Origin: Gemmatimonadota bacterium
Lineage (GTDB): Bacteria > Gemmatimonadota > Gemmatimonadetes > Gemmatimonadales > Gemmatimonadaceae
Direction of reading: 5' to 3'
NCBI GenBank assembly: GCA_028287305.1
Contig: JAQBPX010000012.1
Span: 1-64,000 of the forward strand
Length of the DNA: 64,000 nucleotides
Made by a program: the position numbers and the translations under genes. Positions 1-7,768 of the stretch are shown in pieces (within the stretch, counting starts at the first letter, position 1; every line of letters starts with the position of its first letter). The notes under the pieces were generated by a model. It did no database searches, had not been told where the DNA came from, and saw nothing but the letters and a program-made list of their open reading frames with translations.

Positions 1-441
1 AAGGCGCAGGGCGCCTTCGATGCGGACGAAGCGAAGAAGATGGAGCGGAAGGTCCGGAAGGAAGGCATGGACCTGGAGGACTTCCTCACCGCCATGCGCC
101 AGATCGAGAAGCTCGGCCCGCTGGAAGGGCTGCTCAAGATGATGCCGGGCGTCAACACGAAGATGCTGAAGCAGGTGAAGGACGCCGACCCGAAGCGGAT
201 GAAGCACATGGAGGCCATCGTGCTGTCGATGACGAAGGCCGAGCGGAAGAAGCCGGAACTGATGAACGGGTCGCGTCGGGCGCGGGTGGCCAAGGGCTGT
301 GGACGGCCGATCAGCGAGGTCAACCGCCTCCTCGAGCAGTTCCGCGAGATGCAGAAAATGATGAAGAAGGTCTCGGGCGGCGGGCAGGGCGGGGGCGGAA
401 AGATGCGGATGCCCCCGGGTATGTTTGGCGGCCTGAGGTAG
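1..441 (+). CDS. ffh: Signal recognition particle protein Ffh, C-terminal part (5' end outside window)
   Basis: This is the C-terminal M domain of Ffh (SRP54 GTPase), which binds 4.5S RNA and the signal sequence of nascent membrane proteins. The reading frame is open from base 1, so the NG GTPase domain lies upstream of the window. What is visible is the methionine-rich finger-loop region (LLKMMPGV) and the RNA-binding helix-turn-helix GSRRARVAKGCGRPISEVN, which matches the family GSR-R-RIA-GSG pattern with Cys in place of the usual Ser. A Gly-rich, Met-rich tail closes the protein. It lies directly upstream of rpsP, as in many bacteria. An internal ATG at position 40 is not the true start. 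Confidence 0.96.
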   Translation, partial: KAQGAFDADEAKKMERKVRKEGMDLEDFLTAMRQIEKLGPLEGLLKMMPGVNTKMLKQVKDADPKRMKHMEAIVLSMTKAERKKPELMNGSRRARVAKGCGRPISEVNRLLEQFREMQKMMKKVSGGGQGGGGKMRMPPGMFGGLR

Positions 442-450
442 TTAACTTCA

Positions 451-539
451 GGGAGATAGGATGATAGGAGGATAGGAGGATAGGACTGCTCAGCAGTCCC
501 GTTTTCTATCATCCTATTTTCCTATCGTCCTATCATCCC
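451..539. repeat. Long imperfect inverted repeat built from NGATAGGA octamers
   Basis: The left arm (451-482) holds four tandem octamers of the form NGATAGGA. The right arm (about 503-539) holds the complementary octamers, with about five mismatches and one single-base shift. A perfect small palindrome, GGACTGCT-C-AGCAGTCC, sits at the centre (483-499). The whole element can fold into one long hairpin in the ffh-rpsP gap and may act as a terminator or RNA-processing site. A sister copy lies at 6501-6592. The remaining 540-614 bases before rpsP show only a ribosome binding site (about 600-605). Confidence 0.85.
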
Positions 540-614
540 GCTGTTCCAGGGTGCGGTCCGGAAACGCCGGATACGCGATGAGCCCAGGTAGTTCCACTCA
601 GGAGATCTGAAAAA

Positions 615-935
615 ATGGCCGTCAAGATTCGTCTTCGCCGGGTTGGCCGCAAGAAGGCCCCCATGTACCGTATCGTCGTCGCCGACTCGAAGAGCCCGCG
701 CGACGGCAAGTTCATCGAGATTGTCGGCCAGTATCAGCCCCGCACGGGCGACAAGGCGATCAACCTCGACGCCGCCCGCGTGAACCACTGGCTCAACGTC
801 GGAGCGCAGCCCACGGACACCGTCCGCTCGCTGCTCCGCAAGGCTGGTCTCCTGAAGGAGCGCCACGAAACGCGCCTCGCCTCCAAGCTGCAGGCGAACG
901 CGGTGCCCCTCGGCGAGAAGGCCGAAGAGGCGTAA
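615..935 (+). CDS. rpsP: 30S ribosomal protein S16
   Basis: Small-subunit ribosomal protein S16, which binds 16S rRNA in the body of the 30S subunit and helps assembly. The 106-residue product begins [20 protein letters not shown], the conserved N-terminus of the family, and contains the expected [11 protein letters not shown] segment; family proteins are usually 80-110 residues. A ribosome binding site (AGGAG) lies about ten bases before the ATG. It is first in an rpsP-rimM-trmD operon with only 12 bases to rimM. The small KH-domain gene (khpA) often found between rpsP and rimM is absent. Confidence 0.98.
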   Translation: MAVKIRLRRVGRKKAPMYRIVVADSKSPRDGKFIEIVGQYQPRTGDKAINLDAARVNHWLNVGAQPTDTVRSLLRKAGLLKERHETRLASKLQANAVPLGEKAEEA

Positions 936-947
936 CGCCGCGCTGCG

Positions 948-1490
948 ATGACAACGCCCGCGTTCATCATCGTCGGGCGGGTCCGCAAGGCACACGGCAT
1001 TCGCGGCGAGGTCGTCGTGGAGGCCATCACAGATGCGCCGGACGCGGTCTTCGCGCCCGGCCGTCGTGTTTTTGCGGGTACCGCAACCGGCGACGTCTCC
1101 CCGTCGCGACAGGAGCTGCATGTACGCTCGGTGCGGCCCTTCAACGAGGGCATGCTCGTCGGCTTCGACGAGGTGCCCGAGCGGAATGCGGCCGAGCTGT
1201 GGCGCGGCCGCTACCTGTTGTTGCCCGCCGATGAGGTGCCGGCCCCGGCCGACGACGAGGTCTTCCTCCATGACCTCATCGGCATGCGCGTCGAGCTCAT
1301 TGGCGGTCAGCCCGTTGGCACCGTGGAAGAGCTGTACGACCTTCCGCAGGGGCTCGCGCTCGACGTGCGGCGCACCGAGCCGCGCGACGCCGAGACCGTG
1401 TTGCTGCTCTATGACGACCACACGATTGCGTCGGTCGACAAGGACGCCCGCGTCATCGTGGTGACGCCGCCCGAGGGGCTGCTCGAGTGA
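948..1490 (+). CDS. rimM: Ribosome maturation factor RimM
   Basis: RimM binds S19 and assists maturation of the 30S head. The 180-residue protein starts with the family signature FIIVGRVRKAHGIRGEV (N-terminal RimM barrel, about residues 6-90). It continues with the PRC-barrel domain (about 100-178), including the typical DLIGMRVELIGG and GTVEELYDLPQG segments. Length is normal. It is 12 bases after rpsP and its TGA stop overlaps the GTG start of trmD, indicating translational coupling. Confidence 0.96.
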   Translation: MTTPAFIIVGRVRKAHGIRGEVVVEAITDAPDAVFAPGRRVFAGTATGDVSPSRQELHVRSVRPFNEGMLVGFDEVPERNAAELWRGRYLLLPADEVPAPADDEVFLHDLIGMRVELIGGQPVGTVEELYDLPQGLALDVRRTEPRDAETVLLLYDDHTIASVDKDARVIVVTPPEGLLE

Positions 1491-2146
1491 TCATCAACGT
1501 CGTCACGATCTTCCCGCCGTTCTTCGAGGCGCCGCTGGCGCTGAGCATCCCTGCGCGTGCCGCGGCGGCGGGATCGGTGACGTTCAACATCGTTGACTTG
1601 CGCGACTACACGCATGACCGTCATCGCACCGTGGATGACACGCCGTATGGTGGCGGTCCCGGCATGGTGATGAAGCCCGCACCGTTCTTCGAGGCGGTGG
1701 AGGCACTCGGAGCCACCTCGCCGATCGTGTTGATGAGTGCGCGCGGCTGTCGCTTCACGCAGGCGGATGCGGTGCGATTCGCGGCCGGCGACCAACTCAC
1801 GATCCTCTGCGGGCACTACAAGGACGTCGACCAGCGCGTCGCTGACCACCTGGCAACCGAAGAGCTGTCGCTCGGCGACTTCGTGCTGAGTGGGGGCGAG
1901 CCCGCCGCGCTCGCGGTGATCGATGCCACGGTGCGACTGTTGCCCGGTGCGATGAGCGACCCCGAGAGCGCCTACGGTGATTCCTTCTGGGAGCGCGGTC
2001 TCTCGGCGCCGTCGTACACGCGGCCACCGGAGTTCCGAGGACACACCGTACCGGACATCCTGCTCAGCGGCGACCACAAAAAGATCGCGCAATGGCGGCG
2101 CGAGCAGGCCGATCGTCTCACCAATGAGCGTCGTCAATCGAGTTGA
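1487..2146 (+). CDS. trmD: tRNA (guanine-N1)-methyltransferase TrmD
   Basis: TrmD methylates G37 next to the anticodon using S-adenosylmethionine, preventing +1 frameshifting. The knotted SPOUT fold is recognised from VDDTPYGGGPGMVMKP, LCGHYKDVDQRV (cofactor loop and catalytic Asp region) and LSLGDFVLSGGEPAA, followed by PSYTRPPEFRG and LLSGDHKKI. The start is GTG, overlapping the rimM stop as GTGA. At 219 residues it is shorter than the ~245-255 usual; the missing part is at the C-terminal tail, beyond the catalytic fold. In most genomes rplS would follow directly; here 4.5 kb of unrelated genes intervene. Confidence 0.96.
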   Translation: MIINVVTIFPPFFEAPLALSIPARAAAAGSVTFNIVDLRDYTHDRHRTVDDTPYGGGPGMVMKPAPFFEAVEALGATSPIVLMSARGCRFTQADAVRFAAGDQLTILCGHYKDVDQRVADHLATEELSLGDFVLSGGEPAALAVIDATVRLLPGAMSDPESAYGDSFWERGLSAPSYTRPPEFRGHTVPDILLSGDHKKIAQWRREQADRLTNERRQSS

Positions 2147-2175
2147 CGGCATCACAAGGCAGAGGACAGAACTGC

Positions 2176-2265
2176 ATTTTACCGCAGAGGTCGCAGAGGA
2201 CGCGGAGGACTGCAACGGATCTTTTCCGATTTCCTCTGCGCTCCCCGCGACCTCTGCGGTAAAAT
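2176..2265. repeat. Inverted repeat with CGCAGAGGN tandem units
   Basis: Arms 2176-2209 and 2232-2265 pair over 34 bases: the outer 19 are perfect (ATTTTACCGCAGAGGTCGC) and the inner part has three mismatches. Each arm consists of about three ~9-nt units (CGCAGAGGT, CGCAGAGGA, CGCGGAGGA). It lies just after trmD and may terminate the rpsP-rimM-trmD transcript. Similar 'accgcagaggtcgcagagg' text is, from memory, common between genes in environmental bacteria. The rest of the 2147-2431 gap shows no gene. Confidence 0.85.
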
Positions 2266-2431
2266 CACTTTGTCCGCTCTCGTATCGCAAAGCTGTACGA
2301 CTCGGCGCCGGCATCGAGCAAAAATGAGCAAAGTGGTGACTCCCCTTTCGCTCCGACAGGTTGACAAATATTGAGCGCGGACGAAACGTAGGCGAACGTA
2401 GTTCCCTCCTCGTCTCGCCACTCGCCCACGC

Positions 2432-3394
2432 ATGCGGCCCCTAGCTCCATCATTTTCTCAAGCGCGCGCGCCGTCGCGCCATGCGATCACCGTGTCGACA
2501 CTCGGCGTGTTGGCCCTGCTTTCCATCGCGACGCCTGCCGCGGCACAGACGCTCGAGGACGCGGAGATGCTACAGCCGCGTGAGATGCACACTACCGCGA
2601 TGTTTGGGCGCGACACGTGGGATCAGTACTGGGAGGGTGCGCTCAAGCGTACAAATGGAAACATCGGCACCGTCACGACGCGCACGATCACCGGCACGGT
2701 CGCCTACGGTTTCAGCAGCAAGCTCACGGTGCTGGCGTCGCTGCCGTACATCACCACCGAAGCGAGCCAGGGCGTGCTCCACGGCGAGAGTGGACGACAG
2801 GATCTCACCGTCATGGCGAAGTATCGCGTCATCAACGCGATGATCGCGGGCCGGGCGCGCCTCAAGCTGCTGGCGGTTGGTGGCGCGGGAATCCCGACGG
2901 CTGACTACACCCCTGACTTCCTGCCCATGTCCATTGGGCTCCACAGCCGAAGCCTCACTGGGCGAGCCGCGTTGCACCTCCAGGATCGCACCGGGTGGTT
3001 CGTCGACGGATACGGGCAGCGCGTGTGGCGTTCGAACGTGACCCTCGATCGCAGCACCTACTTCACCGACGGACAGTTTGTCGCGAGCAACGAGGTCCTG
3101 ATGCCGGATGTCGCCGACTATCGCGCGACGATCGGATTCCAGAACACGCGCTGGTGCATTCCTGTCGGCCTCACCGAACAGCGCACCCTCGGCGGCGGCG
3201 ACATTCGCCGGCAGGACATGCCGTTCGTGTCCAATCGCATGGACTTCACCATGGGTCACGCCGAGGTGATGTACTTCCTTCCGCGCGTGGCGGGCCTACG
3301 GCTCGACCTTGGCGCGATGCACACCCTCCGCGGTCGCAACGTCGGCCAGTCTACCACGATCATGACGGGACTCACGTATGCGCTGCACCTCTAG
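2432..3394 (+). CDS. Secreted protein, probable outer-membrane beta-barrel
   Basis: A 320-residue protein with an N-terminal export signal: a basic, Ser-rich start, a hydrophobic run VSTLGVLALLSIATPAAA, and a likely cleavage after AAA-Q. The mature part is rich in alternating polar/hydrophobic segments and ends in an aromatic/hydrophobic strand with a leucine terminus (TGLTYALHL). This resembles phenol-degradation 'meta-pathway' type outer-membrane proteins, but no specific family motif is seen. It lies 7 bases before a haloperoxidase/PAP2-like lipoprotein on the same strand, so the two are probably co-expressed. Function unknown; the barrel assignment is an inference. Confidence 0.7.
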   Translation: MRPLAPSFSQARAPSRHAITVSTLGVLALLSIATPAAAQTLEDAEMLQPREMHTTAMFGRDTWDQYWEGALKRTNGNIGTVTTRTITGTVAYGFSSKLTVLASLPYITTEASQGVLHGESGRQDLTVMAKYRVINAMIAGRARLKLLAVGGAGIPTADYTPDFLPMSIGLHSRSLTGRAALHLQDRTGWFVDGYGQRVWRSNVTLDRSTYFTDGQFVASNEVLMPDVADYRATIGFQNTRWCIPVGLTEQRTLGGGDIRRQDMPFVSNRMDFTMGHAEVMYFLPRVAGLRLDLGAMHTLRGRNVGQSTTIMTGLTYALHL

Positions 3395-3401
3395 GCCCAC
3401 C

Positions 3402-4982
3402 ATGACCCCCCGTGCGAACGTCCATCACGCCATGAGCGCGCCACGCACCGCGGCGGTAATGGCCCTGTGTGTCGTGACCAGCCTCGCGATCACCAGTTGC
3501 GACAAGAGCATCTCCATCACGGAAGTCGGCGCACCACTGCAGCCGTCGAACGTCGACGCGGGCGCTGGAGCGTGGCGCATGATCGTGATGACTGGGCCGG
3601 ACCAAGTGGCTGTTCCCGCGCCGACTGCCGCCACGAGCGACACCTACCTGGCAGAAGTGGCGGCGGTGAAGTCGGCACAGGCGAACATGACGGACGCGCA
3701 GCGACGCGCGCTGTCGGTGTGGAGCGCAGGCGGCGTGCTGCACTGGAACGAGATCGAGCGCGGACTGGTGGCTCGGTACAACCTCCCACCGGCGCCTCGT
3801 GCCGACGGAACCTATCCCGTGCCGGACGCCGAAAATCCCTTTGGCGACCCGCAGTTTCCATTCGCCAATCCACCATACGCCTCGCGCGCCTACAGCTACG
3901 TGAGCGTGGCGCAGTACGAGGCACTCAAGGCCGCGTGGTACTGGAAGTACAAGTACAATCGCCCGTCGCCCGCGCGCGTCGACGCATCGGTCACGACCCT
4001 GGTGCCGGCGGGCGACCTTCCGGGTTATCCGTCAGAAGACGCGGTGCTCTCCGGCGTGACCGCCGAGATGCTCAAGTCGCTTTTCCCTGGCGCGCTGGAG
4101 GAGATCACGAAGGCGGCCGCGGAGCAGCGCGATGCGGCGGTCCTGTCCGGTCGGGCGACGGCGAGCGACGTCGCCGCGGGCCTGGCGCTCGGCAAGGCGG
4201 TCGCGACACTCGTGCTCGCGCGCGCGGCCAATGACGGCATGAAGGCCGCCGTCGGTACGCCGGCGCTCTGGCAGTCGCAGGCTGCCGCGGCCACGGCCCG
4301 TGGCGAGATCGCGTGGGCGAGCCAGGAGAGCCCAGCGCGACCAGGTATGCTGGCCAATTTCGGGCAGGTCAAGGCATGGACGATGACGCCCGCCGAGGTC
4401 GTCGCGGCAGAACCGCTGGCGCCGCCGTCGACGTCGTCGCAGCAGATGAAGGACGACCTCGCGGAAGTGAAGAGCACCGTGACCAACCTCACGCGCGAGC
4501 AGGAGGCCATCGCCCTCAAGTGGAACGATGGCGTCGGTACTCCTACACCGCCCGGCCACTGGAATGCGATCGCTTCCGACTACGTGCGGTCGGCGCAGAT
4601 GAGCGAGGTGCGGGCGGCGCGTGCGTTCGCCCTCCTCAACATGGCGATGCACGACGTCGCGGTCGGATGCTGGGACACGAAGTACCGCTACTACAACCCG
4701 CGACCGGCCCAACTCGATCCGTCGATCAAGACCTTCATCGGCTTGCCGAACTTCCCCTCGTATCCCTCGGGGCACTCGACGTTTTCGTCGGCTGCCGCAA
4801 CGACCCTCGGGTATCTTTTCCCGGACGGGGCGACATCCTTCAACAGCATGGCCGCCGAGGCCGGGATGTCGCGATTGTACGGCGGAATCCACTATCGCAG
4901 TGATATCACCGGGGGCAGTGAGCACGGCAAGCGCGTCGGCGCCGCAGTCGTCTCGTACGCGCGAGCGGACGGGGCGTTCTGA
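3402..4982 (+). CDS. PAP2/vanadium-haloperoxidase-like lipoprotein with duplicated core
   Basis: Member of the PAP2/vanadium-dependent haloperoxidase superfamily. The C-terminal half carries the three catalytic motifs: K-x6-RP (KYRYYNPRP), PSGH (YPSGHSTFS) and SR-x5-H-x3-D (SRLYGGIHYRSD). An N-terminal signal ends in a lipobox (AITSC), so the protein is probably a lipoprotein acting outside the cytoplasm. The first half contains a second, decayed copy of the same core: KYKYNRP, then GYPSED instead of YPSGH, and no SR/His motif. ATG 3402 was chosen because ATG 3378 lies inside the previous gene; ATG 3432 is also possible. About 526 residues. Whether it is a phosphatase or a haloperoxidase cannot be decided from sequence. 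Confidence 0.85.
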   Translation: MTPRANVHHAMSAPRTAAVMALCVVTSLAITSCDKSISITEVGAPLQPSNVDAGAGAWRMIVMTGPDQVAVPAPTAATSDTYLAEVAAVKSAQANMTDAQRRALSVWSAGGVLHWNEIERGLVARYNLPPAPRADGTYPVPDAENPFGDPQFPFANPPYASRAYSYVSVAQYEALKAAWYWKYKYNRPSPARVDASVTTLVPAGDLPGYPSEDAVLSGVTAEMLKSLFPGALEEITKAAAEQRDAAVLSGRATASDVAAGLALGKAVATLVLARAANDGMKAAVGTPALWQSQAAAATARGEIAWASQESPARPGMLANFGQVKAWTMTPAEVVAAEPLAPPSTSSQQMKDDLAEVKSTVTNLTREQEAIALKWNDGVGTPTPPGHWNAIASDYVRSAQMSEVRAARAFALLNMAMHDVAVGCWDTKYRYYNPRPAQLDPSIKTFIGLPNFPSYPSGHSTFSSAAATTLGYLFPDGATSFNSMAAEAGMSRLYGGIHYRSDITGGSEHGKRVGAAVVSYARADGAF

Positions 4983-5012
4983 TGTCGTAGTTCCTGGCGG
5001 AAGGAGGGGTTC

Positions 5013-6494
5013 ATGATCGCCGTCGAGCCCATGGCGACGGCGATCATTCTTTCCTCCTTCGGCCTGCTGCTCGGCGCCAGCGTCGCGCTGAGCCGGGCGT
5101 CCGCGAGGCTCGGGCTGCCGGTGGCGCTACTCTTCCTGCTGGTCGGCGTGCTGGCGGGCACGGAAGGCTTCGGCGGAATCCCGTTCGACGACTACGCGTT
5201 CACATTCCGCCTCGGCACGACGGCGCTGGCGCTGATCCTGTTCGATGGTGGCCTGAACACGTCGTGGACGTCGGCGCGCTCGGTGCTTGCGCCGGCTACG
5301 GTGCTCGCGACCTTCGGCGTATTGGCCACCGCGGGTCTCGTCGCGGCCGTCGCGCATGTCATCGGGCTCTCGTGGACCATGGCGCTGCTGCTCGGCGCGA
5401 TCGTGTCCTCGACCGACGCCGCCGCGGTGTTCTCCGTCCTCACGGCCACGGGCACGCGACTGCGACAGCGCGTCGGCATGACGCTGGAAGTGGAGTCGGG
5501 ACTCAATGACCCGATGGCGGTCATCCTCACGACGGCGCTCACGGCCGCGCTCGCGAGCGGCCACATGGTGAAGCCCGCCGCATTGGCGATCGCTGTTGCC
5601 CGTGAGCTGAGCGTTGGCGTCGTGTCAGGGCTGACAATCGCCTTCGTCGGGCGCTGGATGCTGCTCCGCATCCGTCTACCCGCCGCCGGCCTGTATCCGG
5701 CATTCACCCTTTCCGTCGCGTGCCTGTCCTTCGGTGTGACGACCCTCCTGCACGGGAGCGGCTTTCTCGCGGTGTACGTCACGGGGGTGGTGCTCGGGAG
5801 CGGAACGCTGCCGCATGCCGTGGGCATTCGACGCGTGCACGATGCGCTCGGCTGGTTGAGCCAGGTGCTGATGTTCCTGCTGCTCGGGTTGCTGGTCTAT
5901 CCGTCGCGCGTGTGGCAGGTGGCGCCGATCGGGGTGGGCATCGCGCTCTTTCTCGCTGTGGTGGCGCGTCCGCTGGTGACGGCTGTGTGCCTCGCGCCAT
6001 TCCGTTACCGGTGGCGCGAGGCGGCCTATGTCGGCTGGGTCGGTCTTCGCGGCGCGGTCCCGATCGTGTTGGCCACCATTCCGATCATGGCTGGCGTGGA
6101 AGGAGCCCGGCCACTGTTCGACGTGGTATTCGTGGTCGTGGTCGTGGGTGCGCTGGTGCCGGGCGCGACCGTGCCTTGGGCAACGCGCGTGCTGGGGGTG
6201 GAATCGGCTGCACCGCCTCCGCCCAAGTCGTCGGTGGAGATCGACGTGCGCGCACCGAAGGGGGACGCGCTGAACGCGTACTTCATTTCGCCGCACCTCG
6301 CGGTGTCGGGGGCTGCCCTCTCGGAGATCCCATTTCCCGCCGGGGCTGCGGTGAGCATGCTCGAGCGGGCGGGTGGGCTCATCGCGCCATCGGGGGCGAC
6401 GAGGCTGGAGCCGGGAGACTATGTGTACGTCATCGCCCCGCCGGGGCAGCGCGGGGAGGTCGAGTTGCTGTTCGGGAGGGCGGAGGAACACTGA
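5013..6494 (+). CDS. nhaP2: CPA1-type cation/proton antiporter with C-terminal TrkA_C domain (NhaP2/CvrA-like)
   Basis: A 493-residue integral membrane antiporter expected to exchange K+ or Na+ for H+. About twelve hydrophobic segments occupy residues 5-395, with the CPA1 ion-site motif VESGLNDPMAVIL and the upstream GAIVSSTDAAAVFSVL. The C-terminal ~85 residues form a soluble RCK-C (TrkA_C) domain (VSMLERAGGLIAPSGATRLE, then GDYVYVIAP), the organisation of NhaP2/CvrA. A strong ribosome binding site (GGAAGGAGG) precedes ATG 5013, deciding the start over ATG 5031. It stands last in the block inserted between trmD and rplS and is followed by a long hairpin. Confidence 0.88.
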   Translation: MIAVEPMATAIILSSFGLLLGASVALSRASARLGLPVALLFLLVGVLAGTEGFGGIPFDDYAFTFRLGTTALALILFDGGLNTSWTSARSVLAPATVLATFGVLATAGLVAAVAHVIGLSWTMALLLGAIVSSTDAAAVFSVLTATGTRLRQRVGMTLEVESGLNDPMAVILTTALTAALASGHMVKPAALAIAVARELSVGVVSGLTIAFVGRWMLLRIRLPAAGLYPAFTLSVACLSFGVTTLLHGSGFLAVYVTGVVLGSGTLPHAVGIRRVHDALGWLSQVLMFLLLGLLVYPSRVWQVAPIGVGIALFLAVVARPLVTAVCLAPFRYRWREAAYVGWVGLRGAVPIVLATIPIMAGVEGARPLFDVVFVVVVVGALVPGATVPWATRVLGVESAAPPPPKSSVEIDVRAPKGDALNAYFISPHLAVSGAALSEIPFPAGAAVSMLERAGGLIAPSGATRLEPGDYVYVIAPPGQRGEVELLFGRAEEH

Positions 6495-6500
6495 GAACTT

Positions 6501-6592
6501 GGGGGGAGGATAGGACGATAGGAGGATAGGATGAAAGGACAGCAGGAGCTCGGCTTGTCCTATCATCCTATCCTCCTATCGTCCTATCCCCC
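6501..6592. repeat. Near-perfect long hairpin built from NGATAGGA octamers
   Basis: Arms 6505-6541 and 6556-6592 pair over 37 bases with two mismatches, around a 14-base loop. Each arm is a run of four octamers of the form NGATAGGA, where N differs from unit to unit. It is the same family as the element at 451-539 and lies between the antiporter and the rplS promoter, where it could serve as a bidirectional terminator. Confidence 0.92.
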
Positions 6593-6609
6593 TGTCTCCT
6601 CCCGGCCAC

Positions 6610-6638
6610 TGGACTCCACGCACCACCCCTGCTAAGTT
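6610..6638 (+). promoter_or_regulatory. Candidate promoter of rplS
   Basis: TGGACT (6610-6615), a 17-base spacer and TAAGTT (6633-6638) form a plausible -35/-10 pair. The sequence after the -10 resembles that at efp: CTAAGTTC..AAG...CCA..TTACG occurs at both. This suggests a shared promoter type for translation genes. Confidence 0.5.
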
Positions 6639-6677
6639 CCCAAGTCTATTCCAGTTACGTCCCGAACCTGTCGTCAT

Positions 6678-7040
6678 ATGCATGTCTTCATCGAAACCCA
6701 GAAAGAGTGGCTCCGCGATCTCCCAGCGTTCCGCGCCGGTGATACCGTTCGCGTGAATGTGCGAGTGAAGGAAGGGGAGAAGGAGCGCATCCAGGCGTTC
6801 GAGGGAGTGTGCATTGCGAAGCGTGGCGTCGGCGTCAGCCAGACGTTCACCGTGCGCAAGATCTCCAACGGTGTCGGTGTCGAGCGCATCTTCCCGCTGC
6901 ACAGCCCGATGCTCGCAGAAGTCATCGTCGTGCGCCGCGGTCGTGTTCGTCGCGCCAAGCTGTACTACCTGCGCAGCCTCACGGGCAAGGCGACCCGCAT
7001 CAAGGAAATGAAGGTCCGTACTCCGCAAGCCGCGAAGTAG
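6678..7040 (+). CDS. rplS: 50S ribosomal protein L19
   Basis: Large-subunit protein L19, located at the 30S-50S interface. The 120-residue product shows the family signatures [34 protein letters not shown] and [11 protein letters not shown], with the conserved end [17 protein letters not shown]. Length is typical. It is separated from its usual partner trmD by inserted genes, has its own candidate promoter, and is followed 20 bases later by rnhB. Confidence 0.98.
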   Translation: MHVFIETQKEWLRDLPAFRAGDTVRVNVRVKEGEKERIQAFEGVCIAKRGVGVSQTFTVRKISNGVGVERIFPLHSPMLAEVIVVRRGRVRRAKLYYLRSLTGKATRIKEMKVRTPQAAK

Positions 7041-7060
7041 CTCGCGCCGGGCACCGCTGC

Positions 7061-7768
7061 ATGCGCAAATGGAGCGCAATCGAGCGCGACTTGCGCAGCA
7101 GCAAGGGCCCATTGCTCGCCGGTGTGGATGAAGTCGGACGGGGCCCGCTTGCGGGCCCCGTCGTCGCATGCGCCGTCATCATGCCCTGCGACGCAAAAGC
7201 CATCCGTGGGATCGACGATTCGAAGGCGTTGCGGGCGGGCGAGCGCGACAAGCTGGCGGCGCGGATCCGCGAGCGCTCGCTCGCCATTTCGATCGGAGCC
7301 GCGAGCGTGCGCGAAGTGGACCGCTACAACATCTACCACGCCTCGGTGCTGGCGATCCGGCGCGCAATCACGCGCCTCAAGGTGACGCCGAATCACGTCG
7401 TCATCGACGGCCTGATGATTCGTACGCTGGGCATCGAGCACACGGCCATCGTCGGCGGGGATGCGCGATGCCACTCGATTGCCTGCGCGTCGATCATCGC
7501 GAAAGTCACCCGCGACCGCCTCATGCAGGCGCTGGCCCGGCGACATCCGCACTATCACTGGGAGACCAACGTGGGGTACGGCACCCGTGACCATCACGCC
7601 GGCCTCGACTCCCATGGCCTCACGCCGCACCATCGGCGGTCGTTCGCGCCCGTGAGCCAGCTGTCGTTCGCGCTGTCCTTTGCACCGGAGGCCGAGGCAA
7701 CCGCGCTCGCTGACGCCCTCTTCGATGCGCTCGACGAAGGTTCACCCCTCGCATCGGAGCTCGCGTGA
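7061..7768 (+). CDS. rnhB: Ribonuclease HII
   Basis: RNase HII cleaves the RNA strand of RNA-DNA hybrids and removes misincorporated ribonucleotides. The acidic catalytic residues are in the expected places: LLAGVDEVGRGPLAGPVV (first Asp-Glu pair), GIDDSKAL, HVVIDG and IIAKVTRD. The product from ATG 7061 is 235 residues, close to the family norm. This start fits the family N-terminus, whereas the frame extends further upstream over rplS without coding sense. It overlaps the next gene by four bases. Confidence 0.95.
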   Translation: MRKWSAIERDLRSSKGPLLAGVDEVGRGPLAGPVVACAVIMPCDAKAIRGIDDSKALRAGERDKLAARIRERSLAISIGAASVREVDRYNIYHASVLAIRRAITRLKVTPNHVVIDGLMIRTLGIEHTAIVGGDARCHSIACASIIAKVTRDRLMQALARRHPHYHWETNVGYGTRDHHAGLDSHGLTPHHRRSFAPVSQLSFALSFAPEAEATALADALFDALDEGSPLASELA

